Below are positions 28,079-37,024 of a DNA stretch of 64,000 nucleotides, piece after piece. Location: the NCBI GenBank assembly GCA_016927595.1, contig JAFGMI010000056.1, forward strand, positions 1 to 64,000. Direction: 5' to 3'. The DNA is from Melioribacteraceae bacterium. GTDB lineage: Bacteria > Bacteroidota > Ignavibacteria > Ignavibacteriales > Melioribacteraceae. Below the pieces are notes generated by a model, which was not told the origin of the DNA, did no database searches, and worked only from the letters and a program-made list of their open reading frames with translations. The translations under genes were made by a program, and so were the position numbers. How positions within the stretch are numbered: the first letter of the stretch is position 1; each line of letters starts with the position of its first letter.

Positions 28079-28110
28079 CAAACATAAATAAATTTGTATA
28101 CTGTTGTCAA
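28079..28110 (-). promoter_or_regulatory. Promoter of the trp operon
   Basis: On the minus strand TTGACA (28110-28105) is followed, 21 bases after its TTG, by TATGTTTG (28086-28079), an exact TAnnTTTG element. Transcription should begin near 28072, placing the leader ATG at 28070 almost at the 5' end. The promoter lies just past the end of the gene at 28134-29615. Confidence 0.65.
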
Positions 28111-28133
28111 GCAAAAAAAATGAAATAAGCTGG

Positions 28134-29615
28134 TTATAACGATTCAGCATGGAACCAGTCACTTACAAACACACTCCTGTTCTCGGTCGATTTATGAGTA
28201 AATTCGTTTGTCCTGCTCGAGTAAATATAATCTTTGGCCCATTCATCTCCGTACTTTACTGTCTCTTCTATTGCGTCCAGACAATATTCAAGCTCTTCAT
28301 CTGTCATGGTTGGATGAATTGAAATTCGAACCCAGCCTGGTTTATCGGACAAGTCGCCTTGATTAATTTTTTCAGTAATTTTTTTTGACCGGGTCGGATC
28401 GAGATGGAGTAAATAATGCCCGTATGTACCAGCGCATGAGCAGCCGCCTCTTACCTGTATGCCGAATTTATCATTAAGCATTTTAACAATAAGATTATAA
28501 TGAAAATCCTCTGCATAAAATGATAATACACCCAGCCTATCCTTCTGATTATTTGCAAGGAGGTGGATTTTTTTTATCTCTCTGAAGCGTTCGAAAAATC
28601 TTTTAAGTAATTCTTCCTCACGGGCAATGATGTTTCCTGTGCCCATTTGCTCTTTCAGTTTTATAGCTAATGCAGTTTTAATAGCTTGCAGAAAACCCGG
28701 GGTACCGCCATCTTCTCTTGTTTCAATATCAGTAATGTATATGTGGTCACCCCAAGGATTTGTCCAATCGACTGTACCGCCACCCGGATGATCCGGAATA
28801 TTTTTATTATAAAGCTTTTTATCGAATATCAGAACACCTGATGTTCCGGGACCTCCCAGAAATTTATGAGGTGAAAAAAATATTGCATCAAGTTTTTCTT
28901 CGGGATCCTCAGGGTGCATATCTATCGGAACGTATGGTGCAGAAGCTGCAAAATCTATAAATGCCAGTCCGCCGTATCTATGCATAATTTTTGCCAGTTT
29001 ATAATAGTCAGTTTTTATACCTGTTACATTTGAGCATGCCGTGAATGATCCGATTTTAAGAGGTCTATTGCTGAATTTTTTAAGCTGATCTTCAAGATTG
29101 CTATACTCAATTAAACCTTCATCGTTCGGCTCGATAATAATAACATCTGCAATTGTTTCAAGCCATGAAGTATGATTTGAATGATGCTCCATATGCGTAA
29201 TGAATACAACGGGTCGTTCTTGTTCGGGAATAACAACATACTTTCGGAGTTGTTCGCATACTTTCAACCCCAGTATTCTCTGAAATTTGTTTATTACAGT
29301 TGTCATTCCGAATCCGGCTGTTATAATTACATCATTGTCGTTTGCATTAACATGCTGCTTAATAATCTTATGAGCTTCCCGATAAGCCCTAGTCATTGTT
29401 GTCCCGGTTATACTTGTTTCAGTATGGGTATTCCCAATCCATGGACCAAAAACGTTTGTCAATCTATCTTCAATGGGTTTATACAATCTGCCGCTGGCAA
29501 CCCAGTCAGCATATATTATTTTCTTTTCCCCGTTTGGTGAAATGAATGTCTTATCTATACCGATAATATTATTTCTGAATTTCTCGAAATACTTCTGAAG
29601 ATTTTCCATATTCAA
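28134..29615 (-). CDS. Class V aminotransferase, cysteine desulfurase-like
   Basis: 493 residues, PLP-dependent, resembling cysteine desulfurase/selenocysteine lyase. PLP lysine in FFSPHKFLGGPGTSGVLIF; the His of HMEHHSNHTSW stacks on PLP in this fold; a Cys-containing loop is at RGGCSCAGTYGHYLL, where desulfurases have the active Cys. It is longer than IscS/SufS (about 400) through a C-terminal extension. No SufBCD or IscU gene is nearby, so sulfur transfer in Fe-S assembly is unproven. It stands alone behind a 500-base gap. Confidence 0.8.
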   Translation of the reverse strand: MNMENLQKYFEKFRNNIIGIDKTFISPNGEKKIIYADWVASGRLYKPIEDRLTNVFGPWIGNTHTETSITGTTMTRAYREAHKIIKQHVNANDNDVIITAGFGMTTVINKFQRILGLKVCEQLRKYVVIPEQERPVVFITHMEHHSNHTSWLETIADVIIIEPNDEGLIEYSNLEDQLKKFSNRPLKIGSFTACSNVTGIKTDYYKLAKIMHRYGGLAFIDFAASAPYVPIDMHPEDPEEKLDAIFFSPHKFLGGPGTSGVLIFDKKLYNKNIPDHPGGGTVDWTNPWGDHIYITDIETREDGGTPGFLQAIKTALAIKLKEQMGTGNIIAREEELLKRFFERFREIKKIHLLANNQKDRLGVLSFYAEDFHYNLIVKMLNDKFGIQVRGGCSCAGTYGHYLLHLDPTRSKKITEKINQGDLSDKPGWVRISIHPTMTDEELEYCLDAIEETVKYGDEWAKDYIYSSRTNEFTHKSTENRSVFVSDWFHAESL

Positions 29616-30112
29616 TTCTGATTATATTTTAGATTGTAAAATATACTAAAACCAAGGCGAGTATTTAAAGTCAATTTAATTCTTAGATCTGAATGAAAGG
29701 AAAAATATTTCATTTTATCCGGGACTTTTATTCAGATTGATAATCCTTTAAAAGCGTAAAACTTACTAATCTACATTTTGTTTTTTTTAATATAATCATA
29801 GAAAATTCACCGAAAAACCTTTAAAAACCCATTTAATAGTGGATTGATCTTGGACATGTTGCGACTTTCTATTGTAATTTTTCAGCAGTAATTTGTGGAA
29901 GGCTAAAAGTTGATCATTTTTACGAGCAGATAATAATTGATTTTTTGTTGTACGGTTGTATGGATTATTTTCAGAGCGTATTAGTTATTTTTGGCTATCC
30001 TGTATCTTCGGTTAGTTTTATCGGATAAATTATTAATGCATTACTGATACTTTTATTGCAATGAGAGTTAAAAACAAATAGCCCTCACAAATATGAGCGG
30101 GCTAATTATTTA
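29616..30112. other. Intergenic region between sigma factor and desulfurase-like gene
   Basis: About 500 AT-rich bases. Apart from the terminator of the sigma gene at its right end I see no gene, RNA or clear TAnnTTTG promoter. It should hold the promoter for 28134-29615. Confidence 0.4.
30071..30104 (-). terminator. Terminator of the sigma factor gene
   Basis: On the minus strand TAGCCCGCTCA pairs, with one bulge, to TGAGGGCTA, followed by TTTGTTTTT. It starts nine bases after the sigma gene stop. Confidence 0.75.
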
Positions 30113-30973
30113 TTAACCTAGATAAACCTGTAAATTCTTACTCCTGGAAGAATGTCTGAGTCTGTGGAGAGCTTTTTCTTTTATTTGTCTTACTCTTTCT
30201 CGGGTTAGATTTAACATTTCACCAATCTCTTCCAGTGTAGCCGAATATTCTGTATTTATACCGAAATAAAGCCTGATTACTTCAGCTTCGCGCTCACTTA
30301 AAGTAGATAACGATCTTTCAATATCCGACTTGAGCGAATACGTCATAAGAGAATTATCAGGATCCGGTTGTTCGTTGTTGGACAACACATCCAGCAGACT
30401 GCTCTTATCATTATCGCTTTGACTGAAAGGAGCATCAACTGAAACATGTCTTCCGGCAACTTTAAGTGCATAAGCTACATCCTCGGCATCCATATCCAAC
30501 TCTTTGGCGATTTCCTCAGTAGAAGGCTTTCTCTCAAATTCCTGTTCTAATTCAGATGCGATCTTTGAGATTTTTGTAAGAGCACCAACCCGGTTAAGAG
30601 GAAGTCTTACCATCCTGGACTGATCGGCTATTGCCTGCATAATTGATTGTTTTATCCACCACACTGCGTATGAAATGAATTTAAATCCTCTCGTTTCGTC
30701 GAATTTCTTGGCTGCTTTTATAAGTCCGATATTTCCTTCATTTATAAGGTCACTAAGTGGCAAACCTTTATTCTGATATTGCTTTGCGACGCTCACCACA
30801 AATCTCAGGTTGGCTTTTGTTAGTCTATCCAACGCTGTCTGGTCACCCTTTTTTATCTTTTTTGCTAATTCAATCTCTTCCTCTGCTGTAATCAGATCTT
30901 CTTTGCCAATCTCCTGAAGATATTTATCCAAACTCTGACTTTCCCGATTAGTAAATTGTTTGGTGATTTTCAC
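30113..30973 (-). CDS. rpoD: Primary RNA polymerase sigma factor, Bacteroidota type
   Basis: 286 residues, without the long region 1.1 and non-conserved insert of proteobacterial sigma70. This is the size and form of the primary sigma factor of Bacteroidota. Region 1.2 is [16 protein letters not shown], region 2 includes [30 protein letters not shown] (as two adjacent motifs) and [15 protein letters not shown], and region 4 has [20 protein letters not shown]. It should read TTG/TAnnTTTG promoters such as the one before trpL. Confidence 0.94.
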   Translation of the reverse strand: MKITKQFTNRESQSLDKYLQEIGKEDLITAEEEIELAKKIKKGDQTALDRLTKANLRFVVSVAKQYQNKGLPLSDLINEGNIGLIKAAKKFDETRGFKFISYAVWWIKQSIMQAIADQSRMVRLPLNRVGALTKISKIASELEQEFERKPSTEEIAKELDMDAEDVAYALKVAGRHVSVDAPFSQSDNDKSSLLDVLSNNEQPDPDNSLMTYSLKSDIERSLSTLSEREAEVIRLYFGINTEYSATLEEIGEMLNLTRERVRQIKEKALHRLRHSSRSKNLQVYLG

Positions 30974-31094
30974 AGTCTATTACTCCTTTTTTCTTAGAAC
31001 CACGTGCTTAACAACTGTTAAAGAGGATTTTTTGTTCCTCATTAAAACAAAATATTCTGCAAAAAGCAGGTCAAATTTTTCAGCATTGACCAAA

Positions 31095-31133
31095 AAATAT
31101 ATAAAGAAAGCCAATTTCCGGGTGGAAATTGGC
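31095..31133 (-). terminator. Terminator of trxA
   Basis: A perfect 10-bp stem, GCCAATTTCC with GGAAATTGGC and a four-base loop, followed on the minus strand by a T-rich stretch. It lies about 37 bases past the thioredoxin stop. Confidence 0.85.
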
Positions 31134-31169
31134 CAATAACAATTAATTAAGCTATAAAATATAATTTAT

Positions 31170-31538
31170 TTAATTCAAAGATTCAACTTTTAAAAGTACG
31201 CTCTCAATAGCGTTTTTCAGAGCATCTTTAGGTAAAGCTCCCTGTGCCATTTGTGGTTTTTCGGATTTAGGAATGAATAAAATTGAAGGGATACTTCTGA
31301 TTCCGAACACTGCAGCCAGTTCTTGTTCTGCTTCAGTATCAACTTTATAAATATTTATTTTCCCATCATATTCTTCAGCTAATTCTTCTAAAACAGGTGC
31401 AACCATCTTACAGGGAGCACACCAATCTGCATAGAAATCTATGATTGCAGGTAATTCACCGCTGAAATTCCAATCTGTGTTTGAAGTATAATCAAAAACT
31501 TTTTCCTTGAATTCTTGTGTTGTTAAGTGCTGGATCAT
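31170..31538 (-). CDS. trxA: Thioredoxin
   Basis: 122 residues, single thioredoxin fold with the redox motif WCAPCK and the cis-Pro segment SIPSILF. No signal peptide, so cytoplasmic. It is monocistronic. Confidence 0.93.
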   Translation of the reverse strand: MIQHLTTQEFKEKVFDYTSNTDWNFSGELPAIIDFYADWCAPCKMVAPVLEELAEEYDGKINIYKVDTEAEQELAAVFGIRSIPSILFIPKSEKPQMAQGALPKDALKNAIESVLLKVESLN

Positions 31539-31680
31539 TTTTTCTCCGTTTTTTAAGAAATATGATGCATCTATATAAAATAGGATTCAAGAAGTTTTAA
31601 AAATTCTTGATTTGTTTGAAGCTATTAAGTAGAATGTCCTCTGAAATAATTAATAGTGTTAAATTAAAAGCGGTTTACTG

Positions 31681-32484
31681 ATGAGACAGAAAAGAATAGC
31701 AATACTGGCTTTGCTGCTCGCAATTATTATTATATCATGTTCTACGGTTGCAATAACCGGCAGAAAGCAGCTTAACTTAATACCTGATGCAACAATTTTG
31801 TCAATGAGTTTCCAGCAGTATGATCAGTTCGTCAATGAAAACAAATTGAGTACTGATAAACAAAAAACAGCGCTTATAAAAAAAGTTGGCATTAATATTC
31901 AGGGTGCAGTCGAAAAATATTTTGCCGAAAAAAAATTGAGTGGCAGGCTCAAGAATTTCGAATGGGAGTTTAATCTGGTAGAATCGGATCAGATAAACGC
32001 ATGGTGCATGCCTGGAGGGAAGGTAGTATTTTATACAGGTATTCTGCCGATATGCCAGGATGAAACCGGAGTAGCTGTTGTTATGGGACACGAAGTTGCG
32101 CATGCGATAGCAGAGCATGGCAGCGAGAGAATGAGCCAGGTGCTTTTAACGCAACTCGGAGGCATGGCGCTTGACAAAGCACTTGAGGATGAACCCGAAC
32201 TGACGCGGGCCCTGGCTTTAACGGCATTCGGAGCAGGTACTCAATTGGGAATTCTATTGCCCTATAGCCGTTTGCATGAAAGTGAAGCCGATAGACTTGG
32301 ATTAATATTCATGGCAATGGCTGGATACGATCCCGGTGCTGCTGTGAATTTCTGGGAAAGAATGGCTGAGCAGAAGGGTGGTCAGGCTCCCCCGGAATTT
32401 TTAAGCACTCATCCATCAGATGAAAACAGGATTAAGGATTTGAAAAATCTTCTTCCGGAGGCTATGCAATATTATAATAAATAA
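31681..32484 (+). CDS. M48-family metalloprotease, lipoprotein
   Basis: 267 residues. The N-terminal hydrophobic segment ends in a lipobox-like IIISCS. The zinc site is GHEVAHAIAEHG with the third ligand in HESEADRLG. It resembles the periplasmic LoiP/BepA group, which act on misfolded outer-membrane proteins. The next gene, a PBP4-type enzyme, is 45 bp downstream on the same strand. Confidence 0.9.
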   Translation: MRQKRIAILALLLAIIIISCSTVAITGRKQLNLIPDATILSMSFQQYDQFVNENKLSTDKQKTALIKKVGINIQGAVEKYFAEKKLSGRLKNFEWEFNLVESDQINAWCMPGGKVVFYTGILPICQDETGVAVVMGHEVAHAIAEHGSERMSQVLLTQLGGMALDKALEDEPELTRALALTAFGAGTQLGILLPYSRLHESEADRLGLIFMAMAGYDPGAAVNFWERMAEQKGGQAPPEFLSTHPSDENRIKDLKNLLPEAMQYYNK

Positions 32485-32529
32485 TTAGTTCAGTTCACCA
32501 GTCGATTTAATAAATCCGGAAATAAAACT

Positions 32530-34005
32530 ATGAGAAAATACTCTACAGTTACCCTAGCTATATTATTATTTATCTTATCAGCCTGCTCTTCTTCGAAATT
32601 TACAGGTGATGCCGATAAATTCAACATTATGATAACGGAGATAGATAATGTTTTTAACGATTCATCTTTTGCTCATGCACATTGGGGGGCATTGATTAAA
32701 TCGCTGGATACTGGTGCGATCTGGTATGAAAGAAATTCCCAAAAAGTTTTTATGCCCGCTTCAAATCAGAAAATTATCACAACATCTTCCGCACTGCTGA
32801 ATCTTGGGGCAGATTTCAAGTTTACCACTTTAGTGGCAACAAATGGTGAAATTGAAGACAGTCTTCTTAATGGCGATTTGATCATTATAGGGAATGGCGA
32901 TCCGACATTGTACACGAAATTTTACGAATCGCCCGATCAGGTATTCAAACAGTGGAGTGATTCGTTGAAAGCAAGAGGCATAAATCATATTGGAGGCAGG
33001 ATTATCGGTTACGACGACTATTTCGATGATCAGGAATTGGGTCAGGGTTGGTCTTTTGATTATCTCGATGCCTGGTATGCAGCTCCTATAGGACCGCTTC
33101 AATTTAATGAGAACTATATTGATCTGACAATAACGCCCGGAATACAGGCAGGTGATACTGCGAGAGTATTACCAAACATCTTTACAGACTATGTTAAAAT
33201 AAAAAATCATGTAACGACTACTGATACAGGGAAGACCAGATACAGATACCATAGAGAATATGGAAGTAATGTCATTGTTATCGAAGGTCAGATAAATCTC
33301 AATACGGAAAAAATTGAAATATCGCCTTCTATATTCAACCCAACGAAATTTTATATTACCGTACTGAAAGAAGTATTACAGAAAAACGAGTTAATTATAG
33401 ATGGTGAAGCAGTTGACTGCGACGAAATTGATTCCATTGACATGAATAATCTGGAAGTGATTATCTCTCATGAATCGCCTCCTCTGAGTGAGATTGTAGA
33501 GGGATTGATGAAGAGAAGTCAGAATCTTTATGCTGAAACGATGGTGAGAATTTTAGGTCTGGAAAAGTATGGACTTGGTTCATTCAGAAACGGGAAAAAA
33601 GTAATAAATGAATCACTGTCTTTGATGGGAATTGATGAAAATTTATATAATTATGCGGACGGTTCCGGTTTAACAAGATATAATTTTATAAGTCCTGAAC
33701 AACTGGTTAAGATTCTCGAATTTATGTATAACAGCGAATTCAAGGATTTGTGGCTTGATATACAACCCATTGCAGGAATTGACGGCACACTTCAAAACAG
33801 AATGAAAGATACTGCTGCCGAAAAGAATGTTAGAGCTAAAACAGGTACTATTTCGAATGTACGCGGTTTATCCGGTTATTTAAAAACTGCGGCAGGGGAG
33901 AATATTGTTTTTTCATTTTTGGTAAACGGGCATTTAATGAGTCCGCGTGACACAGAAAAAATTACGGACTCGGTGTTGTCGCTAATTGCTCAGTTCGGGA
34001 ATTAA
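32530..34005 (+). CDS. dacB: D-alanyl-D-alanine carboxypeptidase/endopeptidase (PBP4 class)
   Basis: 491 residues with a lipoprotein signal (LSACSSS). Penicillin-binding motifs are S-x-x-K in PASNQKIITT, S-x-N in KRSQNLYAETM and K-T-G in RAKTGTISNV. The long insertion between the first two motifs is typical of PBP4/DacB. It trims peptidoglycan cross-links in the periplasm. Confidence 0.9.
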   Translation: MRKYSTVTLAILLFILSACSSSKFTGDADKFNIMITEIDNVFNDSSFAHAHWGALIKSLDTGAIWYERNSQKVFMPASNQKIITTSSALLNLGADFKFTTLVATNGEIEDSLLNGDLIIIGNGDPTLYTKFYESPDQVFKQWSDSLKARGINHIGGRIIGYDDYFDDQELGQGWSFDYLDAWYAAPIGPLQFNENYIDLTITPGIQAGDTARVLPNIFTDYVKIKNHVTTTDTGKTRYRYHREYGSNVIVIEGQINLNTEKIEISPSIFNPTKFYITVLKEVLQKNELIIDGEAVDCDEIDSIDMNNLEVIISHESPPLSEIVEGLMKRSQNLYAETMVRILGLEKYGLGSFRNGKKVINESLSLMGIDENLYNYADGSGLTRYNFISPEQLVKILEFMYNSEFKDLWLDIQPIAGIDGTLQNRMKDTAAEKNVRAKTGTISNVRGLSGYLKTAAGENIVFSFLVNGHLMSPRDTEKITDSVLSLIAQFGN

Positions 34006-34012
34006 TTTGAAA

Positions 34013-34036
34013 GCGGGTTTTGATTTTTCAAAGCCC
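34013..34036. terminator. Possible bidirectional terminator
   Basis: GGGTTTTGA pairs TCAAAGCCC (one G-U) around a four-base loop between two convergent genes. The T tract is weak on both strands. Confidence 0.4.
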
Positions 34037-34046
34037 TGTAATGGAA

Positions 34047-34856
34047 TTAATTTTTCTGGTAAAGATGAACATCCCTTTGCGGGAAGGGAATAGATATTCC
34101 ATTAGAATCGAACTCCTTCTTAATATTTTCGGTTGTATCAAAATATACATTCCAGTAATCAGAAGAATAAACCCACGGACGTGCAACAATATTAACGCTG
34201 CTGTCGGCTAATTCGGAAACAGCTATCTGAACCGGAGGATCTTTTAATACTCTCGGATCATTTTCAAGGTATCCTCTAATAATACTTTTAGCTTTGTCTA
34301 TATCATCAGTGTATCCGATACCGAAAACCATATCGACTCTTCTGGTAGGCTGTGTGGAGAAATTAACGATATTGTCACCAGTGATTTTTGAATTCGGAAT
34401 AAAGATGGTTTTGTTATCAGGTGTTTTAAGAGTTGTCACAAACATTTGAATTGCTTCGACCGAACCATTCTCACCGCCCGCTGTAATATAGTCGCCGACT
34501 TTAAAAGGGCGGAATACTATCAGCATTACACCTGCCGCGAAATTTGATAACGAGCCTTGTAATGCAAAGCCCACAGCAAGACCTGCGGCACCTATCAATG
34601 CAATAAATGATGTTGTCTCAATGCCTAATTGTCCAAGTGTCGCAAGAATTACAACCGCATAAAGTAAAGCTTTAATTAAACTTGAAAGGAATTTAACAAC
34701 CGTTTGATCAATTTCTCTTTTGTTGAACATTTTGACAACAGCAGATGTAATAATATTCGATATCCAGATACCCAGTATGAGAATTACCAAAGCCCATAAA
34801 AGCATCCATCCATAAGTCATTAATAATTCAGGCAGGTCATTTATAAACTGCTCCAT
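34047..34856 (-). CDS. mscS: MscS-family mechanosensitive channel
   Basis: 269 residues, close to the length of E. coli MscS. Three membrane segments; the third is GAAGLAVGFALQGSLSNFAAG followed by VFRPFKVGDYI. The beta domain has IFIPNSKI. It is much closer to classical MscS than the copy at 3701-4603. An inner-membrane osmotic safety valve. Confidence 0.93.
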   Translation of the reverse strand: MEQFINDLPELLMTYGWMLLWALVILILGIWISNIITSAVVKMFNKREIDQTVVKFLSSLIKALLYAVVILATLGQLGIETTSFIALIGAAGLAVGFALQGSLSNFAAGVMLIVFRPFKVGDYITAGGENGSVEAIQMFVTTLKTPDNKTIFIPNSKITGDNIVNFSTQPTRRVDMVFGIGYTDDIDKAKSIIRGYLENDPRVLKDPPVQIAVSELADSSVNIVARPWVYSSDYWNVYFDTTENIKKEFDSNGISIPFPQRDVHLYQKN

Positions 34857-34892
34857 TTTTCCTCCTTAAAAATTAAAGACACTAGCTCATAG

Positions 34893-34920
34893 AAAAAACC
34901 CCCGCTGGAAGGCGGGGGTT
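34893..34920 (-). terminator. Terminator of the OmpA/TSP3 gene
   Basis: A 9-bp GC-rich stem, AACCCCCGC with GCGGGGGTT, and six T on the minus strand, directly after the stop of the OmpA-like gene. Confidence 0.92.
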
Positions 34921-34927
34921 AGTAAAA

Positions 34928-36475
34928 CTACTTACCGGCTACAATTAATTCAGCACGTCGGTTCTTTGCTTGACCTTCAGCAGTATTATTGTCCCCTATA
35001 GGATCAGCTTCACCTAATGCCTTGGTCATAATTCTATCGGTTGAAACTCCCTTATTAACAAGCCAATTCTTTGCTGCTTCGGCTCTCCTCTCGGAAAGTT
35101 TTAAATTATAGAATTCATCACCGCGGCTGTCTGCATAGCCCTTAATAACAAGCTCTGCATCCTTATTCTCATTCATGAATGAAAGAACTTTCATTAATTT
35201 TTCAACTTCCGATTTTTCGATTGTGTTTTCGGCAGTACTAAAGAATACAGGTTCAAACTCCGGAATTTTCATCGATGCCACATCGTCACTGCCATTTAAC
35301 GGATCGGTACCGTTTTCAACTTCTTCTCCATCCTTTACAGAACCATTATCGGTATCGGCTACGAGAGGATTTGTTTTATACTTGGTTACTTCTTCGCCGT
35401 CGTATAAAGCATCGTTGTCGCTGTCAGCTTTCAACGGATTAGTCTTATGTATTTTTATTTCATCGCCATCTTTTAATCCGTCGCCGTCGGTATCTTTTTT
35501 ATTAGGATCTGTTTTATGAGTGTTTACCTCATCACCGTCATTTAAGCCATCACCGTCAGTATCAGCATTGGCAGGATCAGTTTTATGAGTATTGACCTCA
35601 ACACCGTCGGAGAGACCATCATCGTCACTGTCAGCTTTGTTAGGATTTGTTTGATGTGTTTTAATTTCAGCTCCGTCAGATAATCCATCACCATCACTGT
35701 CATTATTTTTTGGATCTGTGTTGTATTGTTTCATTTCATCGCCATCGTTCAATCCATCGCCGTCGGTATCAGCACTCATAGGATCAGTTCCCAATTCATC
35801 CTCTTCACAGGTTGTAAGTCCGTCGTTATCAGGATCAACATCACAACCTTCAGCCGCATACGCTACTCCAAGAGAAACTGTGAGATACCTGTCATAATCA
35901 TGCAGGAAACCATCTTCATCATTTGTTGCAAGACCATTAACCTTATCATCAACAAAGAAGTTGAAAGCGACATTAAAATCGAGAACCCAGCTATGGCTCA
36001 GTGCAATTTCAGTACCTATACCGGATTCCACAATCGGACTAAAACCGCTCAACTCATCGTCAGGCGGATAGGATGGATTACCGGGTGAATCATCTAGCCA
36101 CCATTGAGCGCCACCGGCACCAATATAAATGTAAGGGTTCCAGCTTTCTTCATAGAGCGGGGTAAAAAGTAATCGTACATCAATCGGTACAAATTCGGTT
36201 GAGTAATCGTTACCGGTATAACTCAAACCTTGGAACATTCCGTATCCCAAACCTGCACCAAGGTGAAAATCATCCGAGAGTTGGAAACGACCAAAAACTC
36301 TTGCCATACCTGAAAATCCATCATTTTCAAACTCATTCCAGGGGATCAAATAACTTCCTTGAAATCCAATTTTGTAACTGTAATCTCTAAATTGAGCATT
36401 ACTATCGTTTATTGGAACAACAAAAAGGAGTGATAATAAAATTAAGAGTGAATAGTGTAATGAATATTTTCTCAT
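34928..36475 (-). CDS. OmpA-family outer membrane protein with TSP3 repeats
   Basis: 515 residues. After a signal peptide (ends NDSNAQ), residues about 28-205 look like an outer-membrane beta-barrel. Next come seven thrombospondin type 3-like units of 23 residues (DTDGDGLNDGDE...), each an acidic calcium-binding loop. The C-terminus (about 405-515) is an OmpA domain binding peptidoglycan (IKGYADSRGDEFYNLKLSERRAEA). It should tether outer membrane to cell wall. Monocistronic with a strong terminator. Confidence 0.9.
   Translation of the reverse strand: MRKYSLHYSLLILLSLLFVVPINDSNAQFRDYSYKIGFQGSYLIPWNEFENDGFSGMARVFGRFQLSDDFHLGAGLGYGMFQGLSYTGNDYSTEFVPIDVRLLFTPLYEESWNPYIYIGAGGAQWWLDDSPGNPSYPPDDELSGFSPIVESGIGTEIALSHSWVLDFNVAFNFFVDDKVNGLATNDEDGFLHDYDRYLTVSLGVAYAAEGCDVDPDNDGLTTCEEDELGTDPMSADTDGDGLNDGDEMKQYNTDPKNNDSDGDGLSDGAEIKTHQTNPNKADSDDDGLSDGVEVNTHKTDPANADTDGDGLNDGDEVNTHKTDPNKKDTDGDGLKDGDEIKIHKTNPLKADSDNDALYDGEEVTKYKTNPLVADTDNGSVKDGEEVENGTDPLNGSDDVASMKIPEFEPVFFSTAENTIEKSEVEKLMKVLSFMNENKDAELVIKGYADSRGDEFYNLKLSERRAEAAKNWLVNKGVSTDRIMTKALGEADPIGDNNTAEGQAKNRRAELIVAGK
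35291..35770 (-). repeat. Seven tandem 69-bp units encoding TSP3 repeats
   Basis: Each unit encodes 23 residues starting D-x-D-x-D/N-x. Units differ in bases and residues, so the array is old and diverged; the last is about 66 bp. This is a coding repeat and not a CRISPR array. Confidence 0.85.
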
Positions 36476-36676
36476 GATACCCTCAATTGGTTAGTAGTTA
36501 TATTTTTAAAATTTTTGTTTCGACTTAGCCCTAGAGTTAAATTTAACTTAAAATCATGAATAAAGCCACATTTTTAATTAGGCAATGATACTTTAAGGTA
36601 ATAAATTTATTGCAAAAAGTTTTCTTAAAATAGTCAGAACTCTTCGGTTTTAACAAAATAATTCCGGAAAAGTGAA

Positions 36677-37024
36677 GTGGAAAAAATATTTATCTCAACT
36701 CTGGATGAACTAATGAAATTAATCAACAGCGGAAAAGTACTTGTATTGTTCAAGCACAGTCCGATCTGTTATATCAGCGCAAGAGCAAAACGAAAAATAG
36801 ATCTATGGTCGATAAAAAATAACGATCTCAATATTATTCTAATTCAAGTAAATGTAATTCAACAACGAAATCTAAGTCAGGGTATAGCTGAAATATTTGA
36901 TGTTCGTCACGAATCACCGCAAATAATTATAATTGATAAATCCGGGAAGGTGATATGGAGTGCAAGTCACTTTAGTATTTCCGAAAAAAATATAGAGTCA
37001 GTTTTATCAAACCAGGTATACTAG
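36677..37024 (+). CDS. ytxJ: Bacilliredoxin-like protein YtxJ
   Basis: 115 residues with a thioredoxin-like fold and one redox Cys in VLFKHSPICYISARAK, followed by the family segments RHESPQII and WSASHFSIS. It belongs to the YtxJ bacillithiol-linked family, where CPIS is more usual than CYIS. The start is GTG at 36677. It converges with the eIF2B-like gene, overlapping it by four bases. No bacillithiol synthesis gene is in the window. Confidence 0.82.
   Translation: MEKIFISTLDELMKLINSGKVLVLFKHSPICYISARAKRKIDLWSIKNNDLNIILIQVNVIQQRNLSQGIAEIFDVRHESPQIIIIDKSGKVIWSASHFSISEKNIESVLSNQVY

Noticed and set aside
3701-34856. Recent duplication of MscS channels
   Set aside because: The two proteins belong to different subfamilies and share little beyond the pore and beta-domain signatures.
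35291-35770. 69-bp direct repeats as a possible mobile or CRISPR element
   Set aside because: They encode TSP3 units in frame within an OmpA protein and are diverged between copies.
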